This document shows positions 52,025 through 60,131 of a stretch of DNA of 64,000 bases, piece after piece (the first letter of the stretch is position 1; the number at the start of each line of letters is the position of its first letter). Below the pieces are notes generated by a model. The model saw only the letters and a program-made list of their open reading frames with translations. It was not told where the DNA came from and searched no databases. Both the position numbers and the translations under genes were made by a program. This stretch comes from an uncultured Clostridium sp. (GTDB taxonomy: Bacteria > Bacillota > Clostridia > TANB77 > CAG-508). The DNA is taken from positions 1 to 64,000 of the forward strand of contig CAMXJY010000010.1 in assembly GCA_947244325.1 (NCBI GenBank), read 5' to 3'.

Positions 52025-52699
52025 ATGGAATTAAATGGGGAAAATAATGTTAGTGCAATTGAAGATAAAGAGAAGAAAAAATTATTCTGGAAAGATAAGA
52101 AAAATATTGCAATAATAATTTTAGTATTTTTATTATTATTTGCGATTTTTTCAATATCAAATTCAGATGTGAGTTCATTAAACAATAAGATTTCAGAGCT
52201 TTCAAATCAAATTGTAGAATTAGAAGAAAAAAATAATAATTTGGAAATTAAAATAAGTGAGAGTAAAAATCAGGAAAATAGCCAAATTGAAGAATTACAA
52301 AAAAATATTACAGAAAAAGAAACTCATATTAAAAATATTGAAAATGCATTAAATAATTTAACGTCTGAAAAAGTTACATTACAAAATCAAGTAAGTGAAT
52401 TGACATCACAGAAGCAGTCTTTAGAAGGACAAGTAACAAGTTTAACTAATGAGAAACAAGAATTAGAAAAGAAAGTTAGTGTACAAACTACTACTTCAAC
52501 AACAACTACAAAATCATCATCAAATTCCTCTAGTGCAGTAGCTTCATCACAAGCTAATTCATATACAGTATATGTGACTAAAACAGGAGATAAATATCAT
52601 ACAGGTGGATGTAGCTATTTAAGACAAAGTAAAATTTCTAAAGATAAAAATTCAGCAATTTCACAAGGATATACTCCATGTAGTAGATGTAATCCATAA
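52025..52699 (+). CDS. Membrane-anchored coiled-coil protein with a Cys/His C-terminal module
   Basis: 224 residues: a short charged N-terminus, one helix (27-46, NIAIIILVFLLLFAIFSIS), a long coiled coil (50-150, repeated LNNKISELSNQIVELEEK-like heptads), a Ser/Thr linker (~152-180) and a C-terminal module VYVTKTGDKYHTGGCSYLRQ ... YTPCSRCNP. That module is common at the end of bacterial surface proteins and nucleases and has the His/Cys spacing of a small metal site. Function unknown. Confidence 0.85.
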   Translation: MELNGENNVSAIEDKEKKKLFWKDKKNIAIIILVFLLLFAIFSISNSDVSSLNNKISELSNQIVELEEKNNNLEIKISESKNQENSQIEELQKNITEKETHIKNIENALNNLTSEKVTLQNQVSELTSQKQSLEGQVTSLTNEKQELEKKVSVQTTTSTTTTKSSSNSSSAVASSQANSYTVYVTKTGDKYHTGGCSYLRQSKISKDKNSAISQGYTPCSRCNP

Positions 52700-52727
52700 T
52701 GTAAAAATAAAAGGATTGGAGTAAATT

Positions 52728-52814
52728 GTGAGACCAAGAGCAGTAAAAGTAGAGCCAAAAGAAAATTATACAATTTTAGTAGAGTTTGATAATGGAGAGA
52801 TAAAATTATTTTAA
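52728..52814 (+). pseudogene. DUF2442 remnant
   Basis: A 28-codon frame from GTG 52728 (RPRAVKVEPKENYTILVEFDNG) matches the first third of the DUF2442 protein at 51629 and then stops. AAGGATTGGAG precedes it. It looks like the stub of a second DUF4160/DUF2442 pair. Confidence 0.65.
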
Positions 52815-52821
52815 ATTAAAG

Positions 52822-52862
52822 AAAAAAAGATTTGAGCTAAATTAAAAACTCAAATCTTTTTA
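52822..52862. terminator. Bidirectional terminator before the Fic gene end
   Basis: AAAAAGATTTGAG and CTCAAATCTTTTT form a stem flanked by A and T runs. Confidence 0.8.
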
Positions 52863-52877
52863 TATTTTTTATTATAT

Positions 52878-53598
52878 TTATCTTCCATCATCATCATTTC
52901 TATTTTGAGAAGTAGTATTTAATGTGTTTTGAAGAGCTTCTATATTTTTAGAAATACCAGAAACCATAGCTTTATGTATTAAAAAGTTTAGATGTTGTGG
53001 TTCTGGTGAAAATTCTTCTGGTATAGCAGCTAAAACAAATTTATCACGAATACTAAATCTAGTTATTTTTCCATCTGCATTAGTTTTTCTTGAAAGTTCA
53101 TCTAAAAGGCAAGATAGGTCAAGAGGAAATCCATGTTCTTTAGAAAACTTTGAAGCAAATGTTAAAGTAGTTCTAGTGTTGCCATCTCTAAAAGAATGTA
53201 CAAGCCAAAATTGTGCTAATTGCTTTGTAAATTCCATAGACTTTTCTTCTAAAGGTAAAGCATCCCAATCTGTATTATTCATTTTATTTAAAACAGCTTC
53301 TAATTTTTGTGGAATATCTTGTGATTCTGCATAATTAAGGCTAAGTCCAGGAAGGACAACTTCTTCTTTCACTATAGGCACACTTCTAAATTCTCCAGCC
53401 CAATCAAATATATCTTCAAAAATATGTTTATGAACAGACTTTATGAAATCTATATCAAATTTTGTTCTAAAAGTTTTATCTATGTTAAGAAATTTTGAAA
53501 AAGTTATGTCAGCTTCAGCTTGATTTAACATATCATAGTCATTAATTCTTAATTTATTTTTTAAAATTCCGATCTTGATTAATATATGGATCTTTCAT
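52878..53598 (-). pseudogene. Fic family protein, frameshifted near its start
   Basis: The ATG at 53598 opens MKDPYINQD, the usual start of short Fic toxins (xDPYxYPG...). The frame then runs into a stop. Removing one base at 53571 joins it to GILKNKLRINDYDMLNQAEADI, which continues to 52878. The Fic motif reads HSFRDGNTRT (HxFxxGN), the AMP-transferring core, and IFDWAGEFRS is the flap region. The gene overlaps the antitoxin stop by one base (TAATG). As it stands no full protein is made unless translation restarts at 53531. Confidence 0.85.
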
Positions 53599-53798
53599 TA
53601 AATATCACCATCCTTTTTGTATAGATTGATGATTTTTTTTTGAACATCTTCTAATTCAGTAATTCCATCAATATATTCTTTTACTATATTTAATGTTTGA
53701 TTACTTGGAATATCTGCACCTGATATTGATATTGCAAGTGCTGTTTTCACAAATTCTTTTCTTTGCTCACGAGTTGTATTTTTTATTGATAAATCCAT
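53598..53798 (-). CDS. VbhA-like antitoxin of the Fic toxin
   Basis: 66-aa protein. GADIPSNQTLNIVKEYIDGI and ELEDVQKKIINLYKK follow the antitoxin VbhA pattern. The inhibitory helix motif (S/T)xxxE(G/N) is not intact: the aligned positions read AISISGA, with Ser in place of Glu. GGAG lies before the minus-strand ATG. It is translationally coupled to fic. Confidence 0.78.
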   Translation of the reverse strand: MDLSIKNTTREQRKEFVKTALAISISGADIPSNQTLNIVKEYIDGITELEDVQKKIINLYKKDGDI

Positions 53799-53827
53799 GA
53801 TTTATTCTCCTTTTTTAGTATATGTAT

Positions 53828-53856
53828 ATTATAGCATTTATAAGCTTATAAATCAA
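53828..53856 (-). promoter_or_regulatory. Promoter and palindromic operator of the VbhA-Fic pair
   Basis: On the minus strand TTGATT (53856-53851), 17-base spacer, TATAAT (53833-53828). The perfect 16-base palindrome TTTATAAGCTTATAAA (53837-53852) fills the spacer, as expected for autorepression. Confidence 0.75.
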
Positions 53857-53923
53857 ATAGCTAAGTTTTATTTCATAGTAGTAGTGTAATTAAAAATGTA
53901 AATACAATTATATGATAAATAAA

Positions 53924-55249
53924 TTACTTTAATAAATAACTAACAATTGCATGACTATCTAAATTATCATGCATAACAATATCATTAATGCAAAGATTAT
54001 ATTCAACATTAAAATCATTTCTATTAAGTAAAACTATAGCAATACTAGTATCAGGATTTTTGAAAGCAGTTACTTCAATATTATTAGTAAATTTACTAAA
54101 TGCAATTCGTTTAGCTCCAGGATAGATATATTTACTAAAATGACCAATATAGTAAAACGTTAAATTTTTTATATAATCATTATTTTCTTTATTAATCATA
54201 ATAGGACTATTACAATAATTTAATTTATGATTTGGACCGCCTTTATTATCTAAAACCATATTCCAATCAATATAAGCGTTAATTCCACTATTTAAATCTC
54301 CTAAGATATCATGACCATATATTTCAGCATTTTTAACTTCATCATTTGGATTAAATTTTGAATATCCAGTACATCCTTCTGTATGGATTAATAACTTTCC
54401 AGGAAATGCATCATGTGTTAAAGATATGTTTTCAAAATGATCTCCAGTATACCAGTGGAAAGCAATTCCAGAGATTGCTTCGAGTGCTTGATTATTATTT
54501 AATTCTTGCATAGCTCTTGTAAATAATTTTTCTTTGTTATGATCCCATATTAGAATTTTAGTATTTATATTATTTGTTTTAAAAGTAGGGAATAAGTAAT
54601 TTATAGCAAAGTTTGCTTCTTCTTTAGCTGAATATAAACAAGATTCCCAAATTTGCAAAGCATTGGGTTCGTTTTGAACAGTTATATAATTAATATTGAT
54701 ACCTTCATTTTTATAGAAGTTAATATATTTTACTAAGTAGTTTGCAAAAGTTTGATTATATTTTTCTAAAAGTTTTCCTCCTAAAACTAACATTTTATTA
54801 GATTTCATGAATTTTGGAGGACTCCATGGGGAAGCTAAGAACTGGATGTTAGAATTTAACTTTTGTGCAGACTGTACTATTTGTATAATGTAATCTTTAT
54901 CTTTTTCAATACTAAAATCTGATAAATCAGGTTTATTTGAATAAGAATAAGAGTTTAAAGAAAAATCTGAACTTCCTATAGGAAGTCTTCCTACAGAATA
55001 GTTTAAGCCATCTTTAGAAAAATATTCTTTTATAACTTTTTCTTGTTTTTCAGATGGTAATTTTTTTATAGAAATTCCAGTTGCTTCTGTAAAAGCTCCA
55101 CCAAATCCAAGTATAGTTTGATATGTGATTTCTGGATATATATTAATGATTTGATTTTCTAATTTTTCTTGATATGCTTTAGATTTCACTTTTGTTTCAT
55201 GAAAAAACATATTTCTTTTATAATTTGTTTCTATTTTTTTTATTTCCAT
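53924..55249 (-). CDS. Glycoside hydrolase family 30 enzyme
   Basis: 441 residues with a (beta/alpha)8 barrel: TILGFGGAFTEATG near the start, SVGRLPIGSSDFS, ASPWSPPKFMKSN, the acid/base E194 in TVQNEP and the nucleophile E291 in IHTEGC. A C-terminal beta domain follows. Family members act as glucosylceramidases, beta-glucosidases, beta-1,6-glucanases or xylanases. No signal peptide is visible, so the enzyme should act on imported oligosaccharides in the cytoplasm. AGGAG precedes the minus-strand ATG. Confidence 0.92.
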   Translation of the reverse strand: MEIKKIETNYKRNMFFHETKVKSKAYQEKLENQIINIYPEITYQTILGFGGAFTEATGISIKKLPSEKQEKVIKEYFSKDGLNYSVGRLPIGSSDFSLNSYSYSNKPDLSDFSIEKDKDYIIQIVQSAQKLNSNIQFLASPWSPPKFMKSNKMLVLGGKLLEKYNQTFANYLVKYINFYKNEGININYITVQNEPNALQIWESCLYSAKEEANFAINYLFPTFKTNNINTKILIWDHNKEKLFTRAMQELNNNQALEAISGIAFHWYTGDHFENISLTHDAFPGKLLIHTEGCTGYSKFNPNDEVKNAEIYGHDILGDLNSGINAYIDWNMVLDNKGGPNHKLNYCNSPIMINKENNDYIKNLTFYYIGHFSKYIYPGAKRIAFSKFTNNIEVTAFKNPDTSIAIVLLNRNDFNVEYNLCINDIVMHDNLDSHAIVSYLLK

Positions 55250-55285
55250 AAAATCTCCTAACTAATTAGTAAATAATTAATTTTC

Positions 55286-55335
55286 TATTTTATAGGAAAA
55301 TGCTTTACACTTTCTATAAAATAAAGACTTCACTA
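55286..55335 (+). repeat. Dispersed repeat, copy D (degenerate), with a separate shared 18-mer
   Basis: TTTTATAGGAAAATG...TATAAAATAAAGACTTC matches the flanks of the family and closely resembles copy E at 62318. The 18-mer ATATCGTCCACTATTGTT, adjacent to copy A, recurs 170 bases away at 55501-55518. Confidence 0.5.
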
Positions 55336-55362
55336 ATATTTGCAATTATTATGTTTTTAAAA

Positions 55363-55401
55363 ATAATATAATATTTTATATTATATAAAATATTATATTA
55401 T
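55363..55401. repeat. Perfect AT-only inverted repeat
   Basis: Arms of 17 bases (55363-55379 and 55385-55401, ending ATTTTAT/ATAAAAT) with a 5-base loop, composed only of A and T. It could extrude as a cruciform or mark a recombination scar. The rest of the 55250-55612 gap is otherwise plain AT-rich DNA. Confidence 0.7.
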
Positions 55402-55612
55402 AAACTTTATATAATATAAATTAATTATTTATTAATTTTGTATAAAAGTTTAACAATTACGTGGACAATTCAGTAAAGTTTTGTATTTTTTTCATATTAA
55501 ATATCGTCCACTATTGTTATTTTAACTTGAATTTAATTATTATGTATAATAAAATATGTTCTGGTTCACAAAAACAATCATAATATTAAATATAATAAAA
55601 TGGGGGAAAGAA

Positions 55613-56182
55613 ATGGGAATATTTGAGATTATTTTTATTGGAATTGGACTTGCAATGGATGCATTTGCTGTTTCTGTTTGCAAAGGGCTATCGATGAAGA
55701 AAATGGATTGGAAAAAAGCAGGTATAATAGGATTATATTTTGGGGGATTTCAGGCTTTAATGCCAGCAGTTGGTTTCTTTTTAGGTGTTGGATTTGAAAA
55801 TAAAATAAAAAGTATAGACCATTGGATAGCTTTTATTTTATTAGCGTTATTAGGTATTAATATGATAAAAGATGCAATTAGTGAAGATGACGAAAAAGAA
55901 GAGGATGACAAGACAGATTTTAAAACAATGATTGTTTTAGCAATAGCAACAAGTATTGATGCTTTAGCAGTTGGAATTACATTTGCGTTTTTGAGTGTTA
56001 ATATACTTTTAGCTATTAGTGTAATAGGAATAATTACATTTGTTATTTCTACTATAGGTGTTAAAATAGGTAATGTATTTGGAGATAAGTATGAGAAAAA
56101 AGCTGAAATTGCAGGTGGAGTTATTTTGATTTTAATGGGAGTAAATATACTATTAGAACATTTAGAAATTTTAATATTTTAA
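55613..56182 (+). CDS. mntP: Manganese efflux pump MntP
   Basis: 189 residues with six membrane helices in two related halves: [19 protein letters not shown] with the conserved Asp in the first, and [18 protein letters not shown] in the second. MntP exports Mn(II). I chose ATG 55613 behind GGGGGAAAG; the longer frame from 55556 has no site. I looked for a yybP-ykoY riboswitch, which often precedes mntP, and did not see one. Confidence 0.93.
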   Translation: MGIFEIIFIGIGLAMDAFAVSVCKGLSMKKMDWKKAGIIGLYFGGFQALMPAVGFFLGVGFENKIKSIDHWIAFILLALLGINMIKDAISEDDEKEEDDKTDFKTMIVLAIATSIDALAVGITFAFLSVNILLAISVIGIITFVISTIGVKIGNVFGDKYEKKAEIAGGVILILMGVNILLEHLEILIF

Positions 56183-56281
56183 TACGGTATATCATAAACA
56201 TTGATTTTTAGCTGATTTTATGCTATAATAATAACGTTGCGTTTTGTAAAATCATTTCAAGAAAAGAAAAGGAGGAATACT

Positions 56282-56968
56282 ATGAGTAGTATACCAAAAC
56301 GTGATCTTGGAGTTGTTATAGGGCGGTTTTGCCCAATAACTTTAGGTCACATGACGCTTTTTGACACAAGTCTTTCATTCTGCAGAAGAACTTTTATAAT
56401 TGTGGGATCTGCACAAGAGAGAGGTACTCTTCGTAATCCATTTCCCGTTGAAACACGAATTAAGTTAATACGGGAGGCATATCCTGAGGAATCAGAAAGT
56501 AGTTTGCTTATTGGCGGATTAAATGATATGACGAACGAGCTGGACATCAATGTGGACTGGGGAAAATATCTTAAAGAAAATGTTGAGAATAAATTCAGTA
56601 AGTTTGCAAGTCTCATGATATACGGCAATGACGAATACAGGAGTAAATGGTTTTCTGCTGAGGATATAAAAGATACGGACGAATACATTATTGCAAGGAG
56701 CAGACTGCCGATTTCGGCGACGATGGTACGCGGATTTCTGACAATAGATGACGAAAGGAGCTGGCAGAAATGCTCAGCTGAGCTCATTCACTATCTGTAC
56801 AAAGAACTCCGTGAGGAATTGATGTCGGTACCTGTATATAAAGAAATTTATGATCAGGTTCGGCGCAGCAAGGTTATGGATCTTGATACCTTTATGAAGG
56901 TTTATAAAAGGTATGAGGCTGAGGACAGAAAAAAGAAGCTTGAAAAATTGAATCAATTGAAGAAATGA
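56282..56968 (+). CDS. NMN adenylyltransferase-like nucleotidyltransferase
   Basis: 228 residues. GVVIGRFCPITLGHMTLFD is the HxGH-type nucleotide site (here T/LGH), FPVETRIKLIREAYP follows, and SRLPISATMVRG is the ISxTxxR motif of NadM/NadR-type NMN adenylyltransferases. It lacks a Nudix or kinase domain; the last ~60 residues are helical and charged. The gene is richer in G+C than its neighbours, with CGG, CTG and GCG codons, suggesting recent transfer. AAGGAGG precedes ATG 56282. Confidence 0.85.
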   Translation: MSSIPKRDLGVVIGRFCPITLGHMTLFDTSLSFCRRTFIIVGSAQERGTLRNPFPVETRIKLIREAYPEESESSLLIGGLNDMTNELDINVDWGKYLKENVENKFSKFASLMIYGNDEYRSKWFSAEDIKDTDEYIIARSRLPISATMVRGFLTIDDERSWQKCSAELIHYLYKELREELMSVPVYKEIYDQVRRSKVMDLDTFMKVYKRYEAEDRKKKLEKLNQLKK

Positions 56969-57036
56969 GAAAATAATTCAGTTTTTACATGGGACTTCTC
57001 ATGCATGTAACTGAAATTCCGTGTGAGGTAGACAAT

Positions 57037-57363
57037 ATGGTATTTAAGATAGTTGCATTAGCAATCAGTATCAGTTTGGCAGGTATTGGCATTTATGCTA
57101 TAATTCGCAATGCGGCAATAGACTGTATAGGCGAATTGAAGTATATGAAGAGAGAATCTGTTAAAAGAAGGGAAATGCTAAAAGAGGCACAGGCGAGAAA
57201 GAGTGCTTATGAGCAAACGCAGCAGTATATGGCTGAATATGTAGACCTTCTTAAGGCAGAAGATGAATGCATTGCGAAGCTTGAGGAAAGAATCAAGCAT
57301 CATTGGGGATGGAAAATTTTAAAGCCCAATAAAAAATATGTCTCAAGATTTGATTTTCTTTAA
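57037..57363 (+). CDS. Small membrane-anchored coiled-coil protein
   Basis: 108 residues: one helix (about 3-22, FKIVALAISISLAGIGIYAI) and a charged helical region with Tyr/Gln/Glu heptads. It shares the higher G+C composition of the preceding gene and was probably acquired with it. I chose ATG 57037 because GAGGT lies seven bases before it. Confidence 0.65.
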   Translation: MVFKIVALAISISLAGIGIYAIIRNAAIDCIGELKYMKRESVKRREMLKEAQARKSAYEQTQQYMAEYVDLLKAEDECIAKLEERIKHHWGWKILKPNKKYVSRFDFL

Positions 57364-57392
57364 GCTACATTGACATTTGGCGGAAAGAGGAG

Positions 57393-57432
57393 AGCACTAA
57401 CTTTAGAAATAAGGTTAGTGCTTTCTTCTTTT
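57393..57432 (+). terminator. Terminator of the acquired gene pair
   Basis: AGCACTAAC and GTTAGTGCT pair around an 11-base loop, then TTCTTCTTTT. Confidence 0.85.
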
Positions 57433-57518
57433 ATAGAAATTACAGTAATAAATTCTATATTCTTGTTAAGAAATATAAATTTTAAGCTATTTATATTGAT
57501 TGACAGATTTACTAAAAT

Positions 57519-57704
57519 GTGCAAAAGCGGATCCAGTGTACTATATGGATATTTGCGATTGCCATGGTAATCAAGGTTGCGCTTGAAAATCGTGTTCAAA
57601 TACCAAAAATACTTCCAGTATTATGGTGGACAGATATGATTTTAATGAATTTTTCAGTTATGTATTTAGTAATTAAATATCTGAAAATAGGCAACAGGAA
57701 ATGA
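57519..57704 (+). pseudogene. Remnant of a membrane protein
   Basis: A 61-codon frame without a ribosome binding site reads like two membrane helices (IWIFAIAMVIKVALEN and WWTDMILMNFSVMYLVIKYL). It may be the 3' end of a lost gene of the acquired segment. Confidence 0.4.
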
Positions 57705-57727
57705 ACAGATCCGAAATGCAGGTGAAA

Positions 57728-57762
57728 AGCAGGGAAGGAGAGAGTCTCCCTGTTTTTTGCTA
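57728..57762 (+). terminator. Terminator-like hairpin
   Basis: CAGGGA and TCCCTG arms with TTTTTT. Confidence 0.7.
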
Positions 57763-57763
57763 T

Positions 57764-57801
57764 ATAAAAAAAGAAACCCATTGTAATACAATGAGTTTCT
57801 T
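57764..57801 (-). terminator. Terminator of the rplM-rpsI operon
   Basis: On the minus strand AAGAAACTCATTG pairs with CAATGGGTTTCTT, then a T tract. Confidence 0.85.
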
Positions 57802-57817
57802 GTAAATATTTCCAATA

Positions 57818-58222
57818 TTATCTTTTTGAGAATTGTGGAGCTTTTCTAGCTTTTTTAAGACCGTATTTTTTTCTTTCTTTCATTCTTGGATCTCTTGTTA
57901 AGAATCCATTAGCTTTAAGAGCTGGTCTAAATTCTGAATTAGCTTCATTTAATGCTCTAGCTATACCATGTCTTATAGCACCTGCTTGACCTGTATAACC
58001 ACCACCAACAACTTTAACTATTACATCATATTTTCCAACTGTATTTGTAACAGCGAAAGGTTGGTTAACTATAACTTTTAATATTTCTGTTCCAAAATAT
58101 TCATCTAATTTTTTTCCATTAACTGTGATTTCACCTTTTCCAGGCATTAATCTTACTCTAGCGATAGATTCTTTTCTTCTACCTGTTCCTTGGAATACTA
58201 TATTTTCAGATTTTTTTGCCAT
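57818..58222 (-). CDS. rpsI: 30S ribosomal protein S9
   Basis: 134-aa S9 with [17 protein letters not shown] at the start and the conserved basic tail [17 protein letters not shown], which reaches the P-site tRNA. It starts one base after the L13 stop, with its GGGAGG inside the end of rplM. Confidence 0.98.
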   Translation of the reverse strand: MAKKSENIVFQGTGRRKESIARVRLMPGKGEITVNGKKLDEYFGTEILKVIVNQPFAVTNTVGKYDVIVKVVGGGYTGQAGAIRHGIARALNEANSEFRPALKANGFLTRDPRMKERKKYGLKKARKAPQFSKR

Positions 58223-58223
58223 T

Positions 58224-58661
58224 TTATTTTACCTCCCAAACTTCTGGTTTTTGAGCTATATTGTCATGTTCACTACCTGCATAAACTCTTAATTTTTTAA
58301 TCATTTGTCTTCCTAATCTTGTGTGAGGAAGCATTCCTTTTACAGCTAAGAACATAGCTTTTTCAGGAGTATTGTCCATCATTACTCTAGCTGAAGTTTC
58401 TTTCATTCCTCCAATGTATCCTGAATGATGTCTATAAACTTTTTGATCTAATTTATGACCTGTTAAAACAGCATCTTTACAATTTGTTACTATTACATAA
58501 TCTCCAACATCTTGATTTGGTGTAAATGTTGGTTTGTGTTTTCCTCTTAATAGTTTTGCAACTTCAGTAGCAACTCTACCTAATGATTTATCAGTTGCAT
58601 CTATTATATACCATTTTCTTTCAATTTCGCCTTTTTTTGGGCTATATGTAGTATTATTCAT
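58224..58661 (-). CDS. rplM: 50S ribosomal protein L13
   Basis: 145-aa L13: [39 protein letters not shown] and a C-terminal [15 protein letters not shown] chose the minus-strand ATG at 58661; the six-codon longer frame reads its own ribosome binding site. Confidence 0.97.
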   Translation of the reverse strand: MNNTTYSPKKGEIERKWYIIDATDKSLGRVATEVAKLLRGKHKPTFTPNQDVGDYVIVTNCKDAVLTGHKLDQKVYRHHSGYIGGMKETSARVMMDNTPEKAMFLAVKGMLPHTRLGRQMIKKLRVYAGSEHDNIAQKPEVWEVK

Positions 58662-58679
58662 GGTATTAATACCCTCCAT

Positions 58680-58785
58680 TCAAATTTTAAAATAATTTAT
58701 ACTTTTATATTATTGTAAATCTAAATAATTTATATAACTACCGGGGAGAAGTTATATAATGTTACCTATATTTACATATAATGCT
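58680..58785 (-). promoter_or_regulatory. Probable L13 leader RNA
   Basis: The ~105-base leader of rplM folds as TATATAACT/AGTTATATA with the loop TCTCCCCGGT. Firmicute rplM-rpsI operons commonly carry a structured L13 leader with an ACCGGG-type loop; position and loop match, but the full consensus cannot be checked here. Confidence 0.5.
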
Positions 58786-58790
58786 TAATT

Positions 58791-58819
58791 ATTCTAATAT
58801 AAAATTCTATAAAAGTCAA
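58791..58819 (-). promoter_or_regulatory. Promoter of rplM-rpsI
   Basis: On the minus strand TTGACT (58819-58814), 17-base spacer, TAGAAT (58796-58791). Confidence 0.7.
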
Positions 58820-59007
58820 GCTTTTGTAAGAAAAATATTAAAAAAATGCATGCTTTTTATAAAAAATATGAACATAATATAAAAAGTAATTAATATCTAA
58901 TTAAATTCTTTTTCTTTTTCTATTTCATAAAAAGAGAATATTTGTTATAATGTAAATGTTTAATATTATATATAAACTAAATAATTTATTAAAAATGGAG
59001 GAAAAAA

Positions 59008-59445
59008 GTGAAATTTGTAATACAGAGAGTAAAAAGTGCTAGTGTAGAAGTTGATAAAAAAATAGTTTCAGAAATAAAAAATGGTTTTTTAGTATTGATA
59101 GGAATTACACACAATGATACAAAAGAAGTAGCAGATTATTTAATAAATAAATTGGTAAATTTAAGAATATTTAAAGATGAAAATGACAAGCTTAATTTAT
59201 CATTAAATCAAATAAATGGAGAATTATTATTAGTTTCTCAGTTTACGTTATATGGAGATTGCTCAAGAGGAAATAGACCATCATTTACTGAAGCGGCAGA
59301 GCCAAAGTACGCTAATGAATTATATGAGTATATAATAGATGAATGCAAGAAAAAGGTTCCAATTGTTAAAAGTGGAATTTTTGGAGCAGATATGAAAGTA
59401 AGTTTATTAAATGATGGACCTGTAACAATTATAATGGAAAAATAA
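59008..59445 (+). CDS. dtd: D-aminoacyl-tRNA deacylase
   Basis: 145-aa DTD: KFVIQRVKSASVEVD at the start, LLVSQFTLYGDCSRGNRPSF carrying the SQFTLY motif, and the Gly-cisPro-type NDGPVTI near the end. It removes D-amino acids mischarged on tRNA. GTG start 59008 behind GGAGG. Confidence 0.95.
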   Translation: MKFVIQRVKSASVEVDKKIVSEIKNGFLVLIGITHNDTKEVADYLINKLVNLRIFKDENDKLNLSLNQINGELLLVSQFTLYGDCSRGNRPSFTEAAEPKYANELYEYIIDECKKKVPIVKSGIFGADMKVSLLNDGPVTIIMEK

Positions 59446-59463
59446 ATAAAAGGAGAAAGAAAA

Positions 59464-60069
59464 ATGTTTGCATATATAAAAGGAAGTTTAGAAGAAAAAT
59501 CTAGCAATTATGTAGTTATAGATGTAGGAGGAGTTGGATATCAAATTTTTATGTCTAACATTTCCATAAATGAAATTGGTGAAGTAGGGAAAAATGTTAA
59601 AGTACATACATATTATTATGTAAGAGAAGATAATATTAGTTTATATGGTTTTTTAACTAAAGAAGAATTAAAAATGTTTGAACTTTTATTATCAGTTAGT
59701 GGAATAGGTGCAAAATCTGCAATAGCAATGCTTTCAAATATAACACCATCTAGTTTTGCATTTGCAGTTGTTTCAAATGATATTGCAAAATTAAAAAAAG
59801 TACCAGGAATCGGACCAAAAACTGCACAAAGAATAGTATTAGAATTACAAGATAAATTAAAAGCTGAACAAGAAATTGCAAAAGTAGATGATGATGCACA
59901 AATGAATATACAATATAATAATGATGAAACTGTTTCTGAGGCAATAGCAGCACTTCAAATATTAGGATATAATAAAAAGGAAATTGATAAAGTATTTGAA
60001 AATATAGATAAAGCAGACTTATCAGTTGAAGATTTAATCAAAAAAGGATTATCATTACTTGCTAGATAA
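59464..60069 (+). CDS. ruvA: Holliday junction branch migration protein RuvA
   Basis: 201-aa RuvA with the OB-fold domain I, the two helix-hairpin-helix motifs (LLSVSGIGAKSAIAMLS and LKKVPGIGPKTAQRIVLEL) and the C-terminal domain III that contacts RuvB. It begins 18 bases after dtd. The following gene is rarA, not ruvB. Confidence 0.97.
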   Translation: MFAYIKGSLEEKSSNYVVIDVGGVGYQIFMSNISINEIGEVGKNVKVHTYYYVREDNISLYGFLTKEELKMFELLLSVSGIGAKSAIAMLSNITPSSFAFAVVSNDIAKLKKVPGIGPKTAQRIVLELQDKLKAEQEIAKVDDDAQMNIQYNNDETVSEAIAALQILGYNKKEIDKVFENIDKADLSVEDLIKKGLSLLAR

Positions 60070-60074
60070 ATTAG

Positions 60075-60131
60075 AGGTTTATAGGTAAATCTAAAAAAAA
60101 CCTAAATAATTATTATATAAGGAATAATAAA
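60075..60131 (+). repeat. Repeated 5' leader, copy 2 (upstream of rarA)
   Basis: AGGTTTATAGGTAAATC (60075-60091), AAAAACCTAAATA and TATTATATAAGGAA in the same order as at 19683-19738. Confidence 0.6.

Noticed and set aside
55420-55612. yybP-ykoY manganese riboswitch expected before mntP
   Set aside because: No matching conserved loops or paired stems were found; only AT-rich DNA and the repeat 18-mer.
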